A stretch of DNA of 64,000 nucleotides from Alistipes sp. (GTDB taxonomy: Bacteria; Bacteroidota; Bacteroidia; Bacteroidales; Rikenellaceae), in the NCBI GenBank assembly GCA_017621455.1, contig JAGATC010000014.1, positions 58,806 through 122,805 of the forward strand. Reading direction: 5' to 3'. The notes beneath the pieces were generated by a model, which was given only the letters and a program-made list of their open reading frames with translations, made no database searches and was not told the DNA's origin. Positions 23,184 to 34,700 of this stretch are shown one piece after another (positions within the stretch are counted from its first letter, which is position 1; each line of letters starts with the position of its first letter). A program made the translations under genes and the position numbers.

Positions 23184-23733
23184 AATTAAATGTATTTAAC
23201 TGTAGATTTTCTTGTATAGAATTGTCGAGGATATTAAAGATGTTAGTGATAGATGTCGGTTGCTTGGCATCCTCCTCCTCTTTCTGCTTGGTGTTGGTGT
23301 CGACAATCGCCAAGCACTTCGTGGCGATGTTGATAAGGTCGGCATCTTTCATCTCCCACTTGCGTGCATCATCCTTGAGCCTATCGCGTAGCTCATCGAG
23401 CGCAAGGTCGCTAATCTCCTTGAGCTTGGCGGTAACCTCGCTGACTATGGCCACCTCCTTTTGGAATATCTGCTCTGTGACAGCATCGCACACATCCCTG
23501 GCGCGTAGCCTATACTCGTTCCTCTCGTTCTCCGTGAGGCCCTCCCACGCACGTTGTATCTGCGTATGATGCACACCTGTGGCCTTCTCCGCAGCGTAGT
23601 TACTACCTCCGCTACGCACAAACTCCATCAGTGCCATATCCATCTGTACGACGGTGTATTTAGGCGTTCTCTTACGCCTTGGCGCGGTGGCATCTTGCTT
23701 AGTTTTCTTTTTTTTAGCCATAATAAGTGCCAT
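23164..23733 (-). CDS. Terminase-small-like HTH protein
   Basis: 189 residues. A Lys-rich start is followed by a helix-turn-helix (GGSNYAAEKATGVHHTQIQR), a long helical middle with KEISDLALDELRDRLKDD, and an acidic tail. This is the layout of small terminase subunits or other phage DNA-binding oligomers. The large terminase gene is far away at 41462-43441, so the role is uncertain. The ATG at 23721 (MAKKKK) is an equally good start. Confidence 0.5.
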   Translation of the reverse strand: MALIMAKKKKTKQDATAPRRKRTPKYTVVQMDMALMEFVRSGGSNYAAEKATGVHHTQIQRAWEGLTENERNEYRLRARDVCDAVTEQIFQKEVAIVSEVTAKLKEISDLALDELRDRLKDDARKWEMKDADLINIATKCLAIVDTNTKQKEEEDAKQPTSITNIFNILDNSIQENLQLNTFNYDDEDE

Positions 23734-23764
23734 TTATTTGCTACAAAGATAAGTCTTTATCTTT
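23722..23764. promoter_or_regulatory. Divergent late promoter region with palindrome
   Basis: AAAGATAA 23745-23752 and TTATCTTT 23757-23764 form a palindrome. On the minus strand it contains TATCTTTG. On the plus strand TTTG 23738-23741 stands 17 bases before TATCTTTA. An AATAAGTGCCATT box at 23722-23734 recurs at 43690-43702. Confidence 0.5.
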
Positions 23765-23796
23765 ATTTTTGAGCAAAAATATAAACATAAATACGT

Positions 23797-24486
23797 ATGA
23801 TAGGTTCTTTAATTGGTACAGGCATCAATGTGGTGGCGAATGCGCTGGGTGCCTGGATAGGCAACAAGCGTAAGCGCGAGGCCGAAGAGAAATATAATGC
23901 GCAGTATGAGCAACTCAAGGGAGAGCTCGACAACGAGATAGGCACGAACTACCTCGATAGAGCCGACTCACGCGCTGCTATACGTCGTGCTACCGATGCT
24001 AACACCGAGGCGTTGCGCCAGCTCAATACGCAGGCTATACGCGGAGGTGCAACAGATGAGGCAAAGGTGGCTATGGCATCGAAACTAAACAAGAGCACCG
24101 CAGACCTCGTGGGTCGCCTTGCGGGTGTTGGAGAGCAGCACAAGGATAGGATGAAGATGGCACGTCGCTCGTTGCTATTGAATAAGGCTGCGCACGACTA
24201 TCAGGTAGGCTCGGATGTCAGTGGTATAGACAACGTACTCTCATCCATCGGTACGGCTGCGCAGAATCTCGGTAACGCGTGGACAAAGGGTGATACTACA
24301 GCAACTACACCCACAGCGCAGACATCGGGTGTTCCTACGGTAGATGAGCGCGTAGACATTGCGAGTGGTGTAGCCAAAGACATTATGGCAAAGAATCCGA
24401 TGATTCAGCAGATAATAGACCCGCAGCAGTATGCGATAGACGAGGCTCTCGGGCGTAACCAAATCCATTACGGACAAACATTGTAG
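23797..24486 (+). CDS. Internal virion (ejection) protein
   Basis: 229 residues. A hydrophobic Gly-rich N-terminus (MIGSLIGTGINVVANALGAW) is followed by long Ala-rich helices. The pattern is like the smallest DNA-ejection protein of short-tailed phages, which sits in the capsid and enters the envelope with the DNA. It is the first of three such genes in a row. Confidence 0.6.
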   Translation: MIGSLIGTGINVVANALGAWIGNKRKREAEEKYNAQYEQLKGELDNEIGTNYLDRADSRAAIRRATDANTEALRQLNTQAIRGGATDEAKVAMASKLNKSTADLVGRLAGVGEQHKDRMKMARRSLLLNKAAHDYQVGSDVSGIDNVLSSIGTAAQNLGNAWTKGDTTATTPTAQTSGVPTVDERVDIASGVAKDIMAKNPMIQQIIDPQQYAIDEALGRNQIHYGQTL

Positions 24487-24489
24487 GCT

Positions 24490-25689
24490 ATGGCAAGAAA
24501 GAAGAAGAATGAATTGATGCCCGAGTGGAATATTCCTGAGGCAAATAATACCCCAGTCACAGAGGAGGCTACTCCCACTACAGAGGAGACAACACCTATG
24601 ACTACCGCAACAACAGAGGCGACAACGCCAGAGACAGAGGAGGAGGCATACGTGCCTCCCATCTATGGTTATGTGGCACAGAAGCAAGCGGAGGCAGAGA
24701 GGGCTAATGCAGATGCCGCAGAGTTATTACAGCGCTACAAGACAGCACAGGCAAATGGCGACTCTGCCATCATGGCATTAATGCAGAGTGCAGAGCCTAA
24801 GCGTAAGGAGGATGAGGAGAAGAGACTGCGTAACATCGCCAAGATACAAGCCTTTGGTGACATCCTCTCAGCAGCGGCACGTGGCTACTTTGCTTTCCGA
24901 GATAAGGGTGCAAGGTATGTGCCCAATGTTCCTCTTAACTCGCCATTCAAGAGTATTGAGGACCTCAATAGACTACAGGCAGAGTATCAGCAACGCAAGG
25001 AGAAGTGGGATGCCGACATGCTCCAGTTTAACCTCGGTCGTGAGAGAGATAAGGTAGCTGCTGCGCAGGCTCTCGCCACAGCAGCACAGGAGGATGCCGC
25101 AAATAAGGGTAAGGCGCTCGAGGATGCTTGGCTTAAGGCCTTAGAGCAGGAGCACTCTATGCGTGAGCTTGGAATACGTGAGCAGGGAGCTAATGCCCGC
25201 GCAGCATACCGCGAGGCTGGAGCTAATGCCCGCAACCAGGCAAGCAACTACACACGCCTACAGGCCGCAGCAATGAGAGGCACAGGTCCATCCGACGATG
25301 AGGATGATGTTACTATGTGGATGTATAACAGGTTGAATCCATGGTCTCCTCGTGATATCAGTACTACAAATACCTCAATCGAGTACGATATGAATGGTCG
25401 GGAAATAGGTCGTACCACCAGAACAGACCAGGCTTGGAGTAACTACGAGGATGATGAGGAGATGCGTAGAGCTGAGGCTGAGACAAGTGGAATCGTGAAC
25501 AACGCAAAATTGTTGTATGACAGTGGTTACTCTAAACAAGAAGCCTTAGCAATAGCGGTACAAATTTCTTTGGAGGAAAGAGGTTTCGACTCCACATTTA
25601 TTAATGACGTATTAGTATCTATAAGACGAGGAGAATCGTATAAAGATGCGATACAAAAGGCAGCAAAAAATAAGGGTGTAGGCTTCTAA
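24490..25689 (+). CDS. Internal virion (ejection) protein, coiled-coil
   Basis: 399 residues. An acidic Thr/Pro/Glu-rich linker (about 20-55), then a long Ala/Gln/Arg helical core with repeated GANARAAYREAGANARNQ. No enzyme motif. Its position between the small hydrophobic protein and the 4566-residue protein fits a second ejection protein. Confidence 0.55.
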   Translation: MARKKKNELMPEWNIPEANNTPVTEEATPTTEETTPMTTATTEATTPETEEEAYVPPIYGYVAQKQAEAERANADAAELLQRYKTAQANGDSAIMALMQSAEPKRKEDEEKRLRNIAKIQAFGDILSAAARGYFAFRDKGARYVPNVPLNSPFKSIEDLNRLQAEYQQRKEKWDADMLQFNLGRERDKVAAAQALATAAQEDAANKGKALEDAWLKALEQEHSMRELGIREQGANARAAYREAGANARNQASNYTRLQAAAMRGTGPSDDEDDVTMWMYNRLNPWSPRDISTTNTSIEYDMNGREIGRTTRTDQAWSNYEDDEEMRRAEAETSGIVNNAKLLYDSGYSKQEALAIAVQISLEERGFDSTFINDVLVSIRRGESYKDAIQKAAKNKGVGF

Positions 25690-25700
25690 TTTTAGAAATA

Positions 25701-28700
25701 ATGGCAAAGAAAGATTTATTGCAGAGAGCAGCAGAGATAAGCGCACAGAATACACAGAGTAAACCCCAGGGCGTAGGTGTAAACACAGAGAATGACCTAC
25801 TTAAACGTGCTGAGCAGATTTCAGCAGAGCAAGCGGAGCGTGCTGAGCAGATGGCACGAATGCAATTGGAGCAAGACTTGTCAGGCATGGTAACACGTGG
25901 CATGCAGCGTGGCCTCCACACTACTATGGGCCAGGCATACTCAGCACCACGTGCCCTCGATAATATTATCCCCGCGACACCTGCCGAGGCAGCTGTTGCA
26001 CGCAGTGTAGATAACGCCCGTATGGAGGGGTTATACAAGGTAGAGGAGGAGAGGCTGAAACCTCTAATGGATTACCTTGAGGCTGCGGAGTTGCCCGAGG
26101 GATATACCGCCCCCAATGGGCAGAATATCCCCCACGGAGAGGCTCTTATCGACCTTGTAGGGGCAAACGCTGGAGTTACCGATACAGGCCCACTATATAC
26201 GAATACTAATCGTCTACGTGCGATGTATATGCTCGACCCCGAGTTGGCAAAGGGTAGTACTCAAGTGCCATGGAATGAAAAGTATCCTCAGCCGACAGCT
26301 CCCATTATGACCCCCGCAGAGGATGGGTTATACCACATCGGGGATAATACCTACACACGTGATGATATGATTAATGTCCTTGCGGGGTATATACCATCTG
26401 CGCAGCACGAGCGTCTCCTTAAGCGTAACAAGTATTATCGTGATGACTATGCGCGTACTCTCGGATATAAAAACTGGGATGATGCGTATAATAGGCGCAT
26501 GGAAAGTTTGTTGGACGACTTGGATTATATAGAAGGTTTAATTAAGGAGGAAACTAATAGACTCTCCGATGAGTATATAGAAGAACACGGTCGACCTTAT
26601 TCTTCGAAAGCAACATCGGACTATTACACCGCAACTAAGGCTGGTAATGCAGCGGACGCCATAATAGTAGTACATAATGCAAGGGACTATATACGTTCAC
26701 TTATAAACAACGACTTCAAATCAGGTTTCTTTGAAAATTTTGACCCGTACACAATGGCTTCGTTGGGTATTGTGGATAGTCATTATATTATATCAAGGGC
26801 GATAAGAAATAAGCAAGAGCAAGAAGAAAGGAACGGTTTAGCAGAGCCAATTACAGATTACATTGTTGGTGCATGGGGAGTAATGGAAGAGGCTAATGCC
26901 ATCCAGAAAGAGATGTTAAGGCCAGAACGCTCGTTCTGGAATAAGGTGGGAGGTGGTGTGGGCACCTCGGTTGAAATATTACCACAGTTTGCATTGGGCA
27001 TGGGGTTAACAGGCGGCATAGGTTCGGGTGTTAACTTAGGGGGACAGACACTTTCCCAATTTTTTAAGAATAGTTCTAAGAGGGCAATAGGAAGCTACAT
27101 AGGAAAGAAAGCGGGCATCTATGCTGCACGTTCAGCCGTAGCGGCACCCGCAACACCTATGATGTGGAGCAACTATGTGCAACGTCGTAATCAGCAGTTT
27201 AGTCTCGATGCTGATGGCAACCTCGTAAAAGAGGAGAAGCCATGGGCTAAGGACCTCGGTATTGCTTATGTTGAGACATTGAACGAGTACTTCTCGGAAT
27301 ATCTTGGTTATGGCGCATCACGCCTCATAGACGTATCTCCAACGGTGATAGGCCGTGTTGTGGGCTTTGATAAGTGGGCAGGGAAACTCGGTCTGGACAA
27401 TGCCATGACGTATGTACGTGCCTTTACACCATCTCCGAAGACACGAGCAATATGGCGAAATATGGGATTCTCAGGTGCTATCACCGAGGCCCCCAGTGAG
27501 ATTCTTGGTGACTTTATGAGCTCTCTTATGCTTGCGCCATTCAGTGAGGAGCATGGCTTTAAGCAGTTCGCAGACCCTCAGTACTGGAAGGAGATGTATC
27601 TAACCACCGCAATCTTCGGTGGCGCTATGTCGTTGCCATCACTCCCAGGTCAGGTAAAAGCGGCGTATGACACCAACAAAAACATCAAGGCGCGAGATGC
27701 TGCGATGGGACGCATACAGGATGAGGAGCTACGCAATAATCTCAAGAGTGTAATGTCTCTTGACAGCATCGAGGAGATGTCACAGGCTATGGTAGACCTA
27801 CATATCGGAGACCTCTCTCCCGACCAGGCGGCAGCAGCCTTAGAGTATGTATCTAATGCTACATTGGTAAAGGTTGCCACAGGTGAGATGATGGAGGATC
27901 AGCGTATGGCGCAGATGGCGGGGCTAACAAACATATTGCCTAAATTAACTTACAAGGGTAAGGATGGCTCACTCACTACGGATGAACTGATAGAAGTAAC
28001 AGATAAAAAAGGTAGGAAACTATATGTAGTTGCGGGCGATGTAAACAACACCTCAGACACGAGCATGCTTAAGTGTGCAACGTTTGATAGTGAGGGCAAT
28101 GTAGTAACAGAATCACTCCTTGCAAGTGAGGTTATAGGCATCAACCGCAGCACTATGGATGCGCAGTGGGTTGGGGCGTATGAGCGTATCTTCGGCGCAG
28201 AGCTTGCTGTAGGTCGCCTCCAGGAGATTGAGGGAGCGCGTAGAAGCATGGAGAATCCCTCGGGAGAGGTGGTACGTGCACACTACCTACGTAACGGCCT
28301 CAAGGTGTACAATACAGGCGAGGAGGTGACACTCGTAGATGGTCGCACTGCAACCGTGGAGACACTGCTCGACAATGGTCACTACCTCGTGCGCTCGATG
28401 AATCCCGAGACACAGCAGGAGGAGATGGTTGATATTCCCTTCATGCAGGTATTACAGCCCGAGAACGCTATGGCCGAGGCACAGAAGAAGATGTATGCAG
28501 ATAGTCTTAATAAGGTTGCTGAGGACATCGTAGAGGAGGAGGTCACAGAGCAATCCGAGGGCATGCAGGAAGAGGCTGAGGAGCAGATAGACGCCATAGA
28601 GGAGCAGATTGAGGAGATGCCCCAGCAGGTGCCTACACGTGAGGATGGCAAGGTAGATTACAACGCTATAGACGACCCTAAGCTATATGCAGCGCAGTTT

Positions 28701-31700
28701 GCTAAGGATATGGGTGATGAGGCTACGGCAAAGAAGCGCGTAGGCGTCATGGCACAGCAAGCACGCGCACAGGCAGAGAAGCTACGCGCGAAGAGCGAGA
28801 CGCTAACAGACGCCAATGAGATTATAGATACCAATGCCAAGGCAGATGCTTTAGAGGCTAAGGCTGACTTCTACGACAAGGTGGCAGCAGAGTATACCGC
28901 CAAGGAGAAGAAGAGTAAGGAAGAGGTATTTAAGTCTGGGGATGCTGTAGAGTATGAGGGGCGCATTGCCGAGGTTGTAGCACCTGAGGGCAATGATGTC
29001 ATGATACGTGACGCCAGAGGCAACTATATGGTGGTGCCTCCAGCAGCTCTTACACGTGTGGCAGAGATGTCAACAACAGAGGTAGAGCCAGAGATGCAGG
29101 AGGATGAGTCACTTATAGTAGAGACCGAGTCGGGTCTTGTGCAGAATGTCTTTGGCAAGCTCCTCGATAAGAGGACAGCACGCATCATAGATGCTATGGC
29201 TAAGGCACTTGGCCTTAAGGTAGTTTTCGTAGAACGTGTACGCACACAGGCAGGAACATTCGCCAATGCCGATATTCAGGGCAACGTGGTACGTATGTCA
29301 TGGTCGCAGCGCGGTAAGGCTATACCATTCCTTGCAGGACACGAGTTCTTGCACCGTATGAAGAATATGTCGGAGGAGGCGTATAACGAGTTTAAGCAGA
29401 GCGTTATCGAGAACCTCGGTGAGGAGGAGTGGAAGCGTCGTGTAGATGCCATGAGAGCTAACTATGAGGCACATAACGCAATTGCACAGAGAACAGGTAA
29501 GCCACTCTTAACATATGATGATGCACTCCTCGAGGAGGAGATTGTTGCCGACTTTGCGGGTTATCTTGTACACACGCACCATGCATTTGATATATACTTA
29601 CAGAGACAGGAGCAGCAGAAGACACAGAAGTTTAATTTGTTCCGTTGGCTACGTGATGTCTTTGCATATTTGCGTGACTGGTATAAGCGTTTAGGCGCAC
29701 GTACCGAGGCGCAGCGCATGAAGGAGATGGTAGACAAGTTGAATGAGACCATCGACCGCGCTATAGCTGATGCAAAGAAGAATGGTGTTAACCTATCTAA
29801 TGAGCAAAAGTATTCTATTTCTGCTACAGAAATGGCAGAGATAGAGGCAGAGCGTCGGTCTATCATCGAGACCGCAAAGGCTAATGGCACATATCTTAAA
29901 GCTCCCAATGGTAAGGATACTAACCTTACTCCAGAGCAGTGGGTAAATGTGCGCACTAAGGCATTTAAGGAGTGGTTTGGCGACTGGGAGAAAGCGGCCC
30001 GCATTGAGAAGTTGCGTAATAGTGAGAATGTGTTTATTAGTGGTAATGAGATAGCTCCAAGTGACGATATGAAAAAATATCGCAAGAACGCTTTGGAGTA
30101 TGGAAAGACCATTAGGGGAGAGTATGTAAATACTGATACAGGGTCCTCAATTGTTATCAATAAGGACAGTCTAACGGAGGTGTTGCATCACGATGGTAGT
30201 AATATTGCACATATTCAGTCAATAGCCGCTATTCCTCAGATGGTAGAATCAGGTATTTATATTACCTCTGAGCCAGTAAGTGAAACCGCATCGAAGAAGT
30301 TACGCAATGCTAAAATGGCTCACTACTACGTATGTGGTCTAAATATTGGCGATGTTCCTTATACTGTAAAGTTTGTTGTTGCTGAGTTTGAAAGTGGCGA
30401 AAAATACTATGACCACTCACTCACAGAGATAGAAAAAGGCGAATTGCTTAATCGTGCCGAGTTATCGAGTACGGTCGCCGAAAGCAAAACGCCTATATCT
30501 GACGTCAAAGATAAGCGATTAATTTCAATTCTCCAAACAAATTCATCAAAAATTGTCGATGAGAACGGAGAGCCAAAGGAGGTATTCCATGGAACACCTA
30601 ACGACTTCTATGTATTCGGGGAGGATGTAAGCTCTAAGAGACCATGGACGTATGAGGATACTTTCTATTTCACGGATAGTGAGAAGAATGCCAAGACTTA
30701 TGGTGGGCGTATTGTAGGCGCTTTCCTTAATATCCGTAACCCTTATGTCTACGACTTTGAGGGTAGAAGCTGGCGTAATCTAAAGTTCGATATAGCCGTA
30801 ACCTATGGCCGAGATAATAGCATCTTAGCATCGGGCTTCGCTACAAAAGAGGAGGCGCAGGCGTGGTTGGAGAACTTTAAGAAAGAAAATCCCGAACATT
30901 ATGCAGTGAAGGATGAGAATGGTAGATACCTAATAGTAAACGAGAATACTATTACTGGTCAGGCTGGGTTAACTACAGATGAGCAGACACAGACAGCTAA
31001 GGCAGAGGGGTACGATGGTAATATCCAAAAGAATATCTCTGACACAGCAGGAGGCGAGTGGGTAGTTGGAGAGGATGGCGTGGCACGAGAGGTGGTAGAC
31101 CCCGAGGTGCTCAAGCCTCGCACTAACTATGTCGTCTACGACTCTCGCCAGATAAAGTCATCTACCGAGAATGTAGGCACCTATGACGCTACAAATCCCG
31201 ATATACGTTACTCTTTGAGTCAGCCTATCTTCTACTCAAATGCGGATTATGCCGTGCGTGGTATCAAGCAGGAGAAGGCTACGCCCGAGCAGTGGCTCAA
31301 GATGATTGAAAAGAATGGCGGCCTTAAGGCGGGCGAGGATAAGTGGCTCGGTCTCTCGGATTGGCTCAAGGCATCGGATAAGAAGACCCTTACCAAAGAT
31401 GAGGTGTTGCAGTATATCGCAGAGAATGACATACAGATTGAGGAGGTAAGCTATGGTGCTGTTGCAGACATTAGCAGAGAGGAGATTTATGAGAGTGCTG
31501 AGTTCGCAGAACTCCGAGAAAGTCTCACGGAGTACGATGAGGATGATAACCCCTATATCAATCGAGAGCGTTACGATGAGTTGCGTAGTGAGTCTTATGA
31601 CTTTGTTGATGGCTTCTCTCTTGATTATTGGGGTGAGGAGTTGGAGGTTAACTCACCAGCAGCAGCTGCCACATACCTTGGCTTAACAAATGCCGATAAA

Positions 31701-34700
31701 GAGATTAACGAAACTCGACTCGGCTATACAACACAAGGTCTTACTAATAAGCGTGAGATAGCTCTTGTAGTACCTACCATCGAGCCGTGGAATACCTCGG
31801 ATAACATCCACTTTGGCGATGCTGGCGAGGGTCGTGCTGTGGCGTGGATACGCTTTGGAGAGACTACCGATGCTGATGGTAAGCGTGTCCTTGTTATCGA
31901 CGAGATACAGAGCAAACGCCATCAAGCTGGTCGTGAGGAGGGGTATAGAGACGAAGCTACATACAAAAAAGAAAAAGCCAAACTTGATGAGCTGGAAGTA
32001 GAGTTAATGCAGAGGCGAAAGCAGCTTATTCAAAGACTTAATGATAAGTATGGTTCGTTTGATAATTATCTAAAGAGCGAAACTCGTGGATGGAGGACTG
32101 GCTTATATCCTAATGAGGAGGTAATGACCCCAGAGGAGATTGCTGAGTATAATGCTACTGATTTGGAGAGCAATACAATTCCTATGGCTCGCCAATTAAG
32201 AGAAAAGTATCTTGAGGGCATCCCCTCAGCACCCTTTGAGAAGAACTGGGCGGAGCTTGCTATGAAGCGTATGCTACGCTATGCTGCCGAGAATGGCTTT
32301 GACAAGGTGGCGTGGACTACGGGCGACCAGCAGGCAGATAGATATAATATGTCGAATTACTTTAACTCCATAAAGAGGTTTGATATAGAGTCTATGCCCG
32401 GCAGACGCTTTGAGTTGATTGGCTCTTCAAGTATAGGGGTAAATGTTGATGAAGAGGGTAAAATTATATCATCATCAATGTCTGAACTTGAAGGCAAGCC
32501 GTTGGCTGATGTCGTCGGCAAGGAAATGGCAGTGAAGATGATGCAAATGGAGAATAATACCTCTTTGGAAGATGCAGACCTTAAAATCGGCGGCTCTGGA
32601 ATGAAAGCCTTTTACGACCAGATGCTACCCTCATTCGTGCGTAAGTATGCCAAGAAGTGGGGAGCAACGGTTGGCGAGGTAACAATGCCCGACCTTGAGG
32701 AGAACAATACGATGCACTCGGTAGATGTTACCCCTGCTATGCGTGAGAGCGTGATGCAGGGGCAACCCAAGTTCTCGTTGAGTGAGGTAAACGCCCGCTT
32801 TAATGAGGAGTTAGCAACACTAACGGAGGAGAACAAGGATAAGGTAAATTTATCACTTGGTATGCCTTCGGATATTCTACTTGCAGCCGGTGTTGTCAAT
32901 AAGCCTATGAAGCTATATGGAGCAAAGGTGATTAAAAAGCAGAAAACTCACGGATTCAAGCTATCAGAGCTTGAAAATTTACCAATGGCTGTTGCTTACC
33001 CGATAGCGGTATTTAATAATTACCAAAAAGATGATAATAGGTCTGTACTTACAGAACTTACTACAGACGATGGTAATTTCTTGGTATCTCTTAATGTCGG
33101 CAAGGACCAGGATATTGATTTCAATATTGTCGCAACAGTATTTGGTAAGGGAAGCGAAAAGATAGTCGATTGGATTAATAAGGGTTATGCTACCTATATA
33201 GACAAAGAAAAAGCCTTGAATTATCTGCACCACTCCGCACCAATTGCGGAAGCCCTCAGTAATCCAAGACTTATATCTACCACAAAGGTAATACAAAATT
33301 TTGAAAATCCAAAGATTGAGCCAAGATTTTCGTTGCAAGATGCCGAAACTGAAAAGATATTTGCTGCTGCAAAGGAGAAATTCGGGACTACATACGATAT
33401 GCGTGAGGCAGGGTGGATTCTTCCTGATGGCTCAATGCTTGATTTTAGTGGCAGACACCAAGTAAGGGGTGGAGATACATCTTTCTTGAATGGCGATAGA
33501 ACTGTAGACCATAGAGAGATAGCAGATATTGCCTACGATTTTGACGAGAACGAGACAGGTGTTGAGACCGATATGGGCGACTTCCTCGATAGAGGAGCTA
33601 TCCGTATTGATAGCAATGCAGGAGCAATTAATCTCAATGTAGCTCCAACCAAGGCTCAAAAAGATAGATTGAAGCGTCTTATTGAGCGAAATGATGGGTA
33701 TGTATATATCGACTTTGGTAAGGGTTGGGATACCGAGCATTATGCAGAGTATGAAGCTGCGAGAGCATCGAGAGTACTGGGCGATATTGACAGGTATTTC
33801 GACGAGGGCATAAAGCCCACAGGGAACGTGCGATTCTCGTTGTCAAGCGTAGAGGATGAGAAGTTTCAGCGTAAGACAGCATTCTTGACCGACCTAATGC
33901 GTGAGTATAACATCCCATTACCTACGTTTATTGCACAGACAAGTGATGAGTTCCTATCAATGGTAAAAGACTACTTTAAGTTGACTGATGATGAAGTAAA
34001 GAAGTATGAAGATAGGATAAAAGCAATGGATGGGACATATGTCCCCGAGGATGATATTATCCTAATGAATGGAGGTGTAATACGCTATAAGGAACAAATG
34101 AGCGGTTGTGTACGTCATGAATTTGCACACTATAATTCAAAGTATTATCTGTTTGATGAAATCAGGATGCTTGCAAATTCATTTAGCGAGGATGTACTGA
34201 AAAAAGTACAAGAGGAGTACCTTAAAAATTATACTTTTGAGGAGTTAGGGAAAGAGGGTGTGATAAATGAGATAATATCTTATTTATCTGAAGAACCTAC
34301 AATGCAAGAAATTATTGCTATCTTTGAGGGACGTTTGGCAATTGACGAGTATATAGAAAAATTGCAAGACCTAATAGAACAGCGAGAGGATATAAAACAA
34401 AAGGAAGTTTATATAGCAACACTCCCGTTGGTAAAAAAGAATATCGAATTACAAAAGCAGCAGTATGGAGAAGAAAAAGGAAGAATTATTGTCATCCCTC
34501 GACCAAACACGATTAGACAGAATGTTTCAACGTATGCGAGAGGGTCGTCATCTTCATATACCGATGGGAACAGCAAAGCGCAGCCCAGAAGCGCAGAGGC
34601 AGATAGACGAGGCGAAAGCGCAAATGCGCAAGAAGTAGACTACCGCCACTCTCTCGAGGAGATTATTAACACTCCGTCGGATGAGGAGCACAAGACGCAG

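Noticed and set aside
23164..23733. Certain small terminase assignment
   Set aside because: The fold pattern fits, but the gene overlapping terL at 43428-43670 is an equally good candidate by position.
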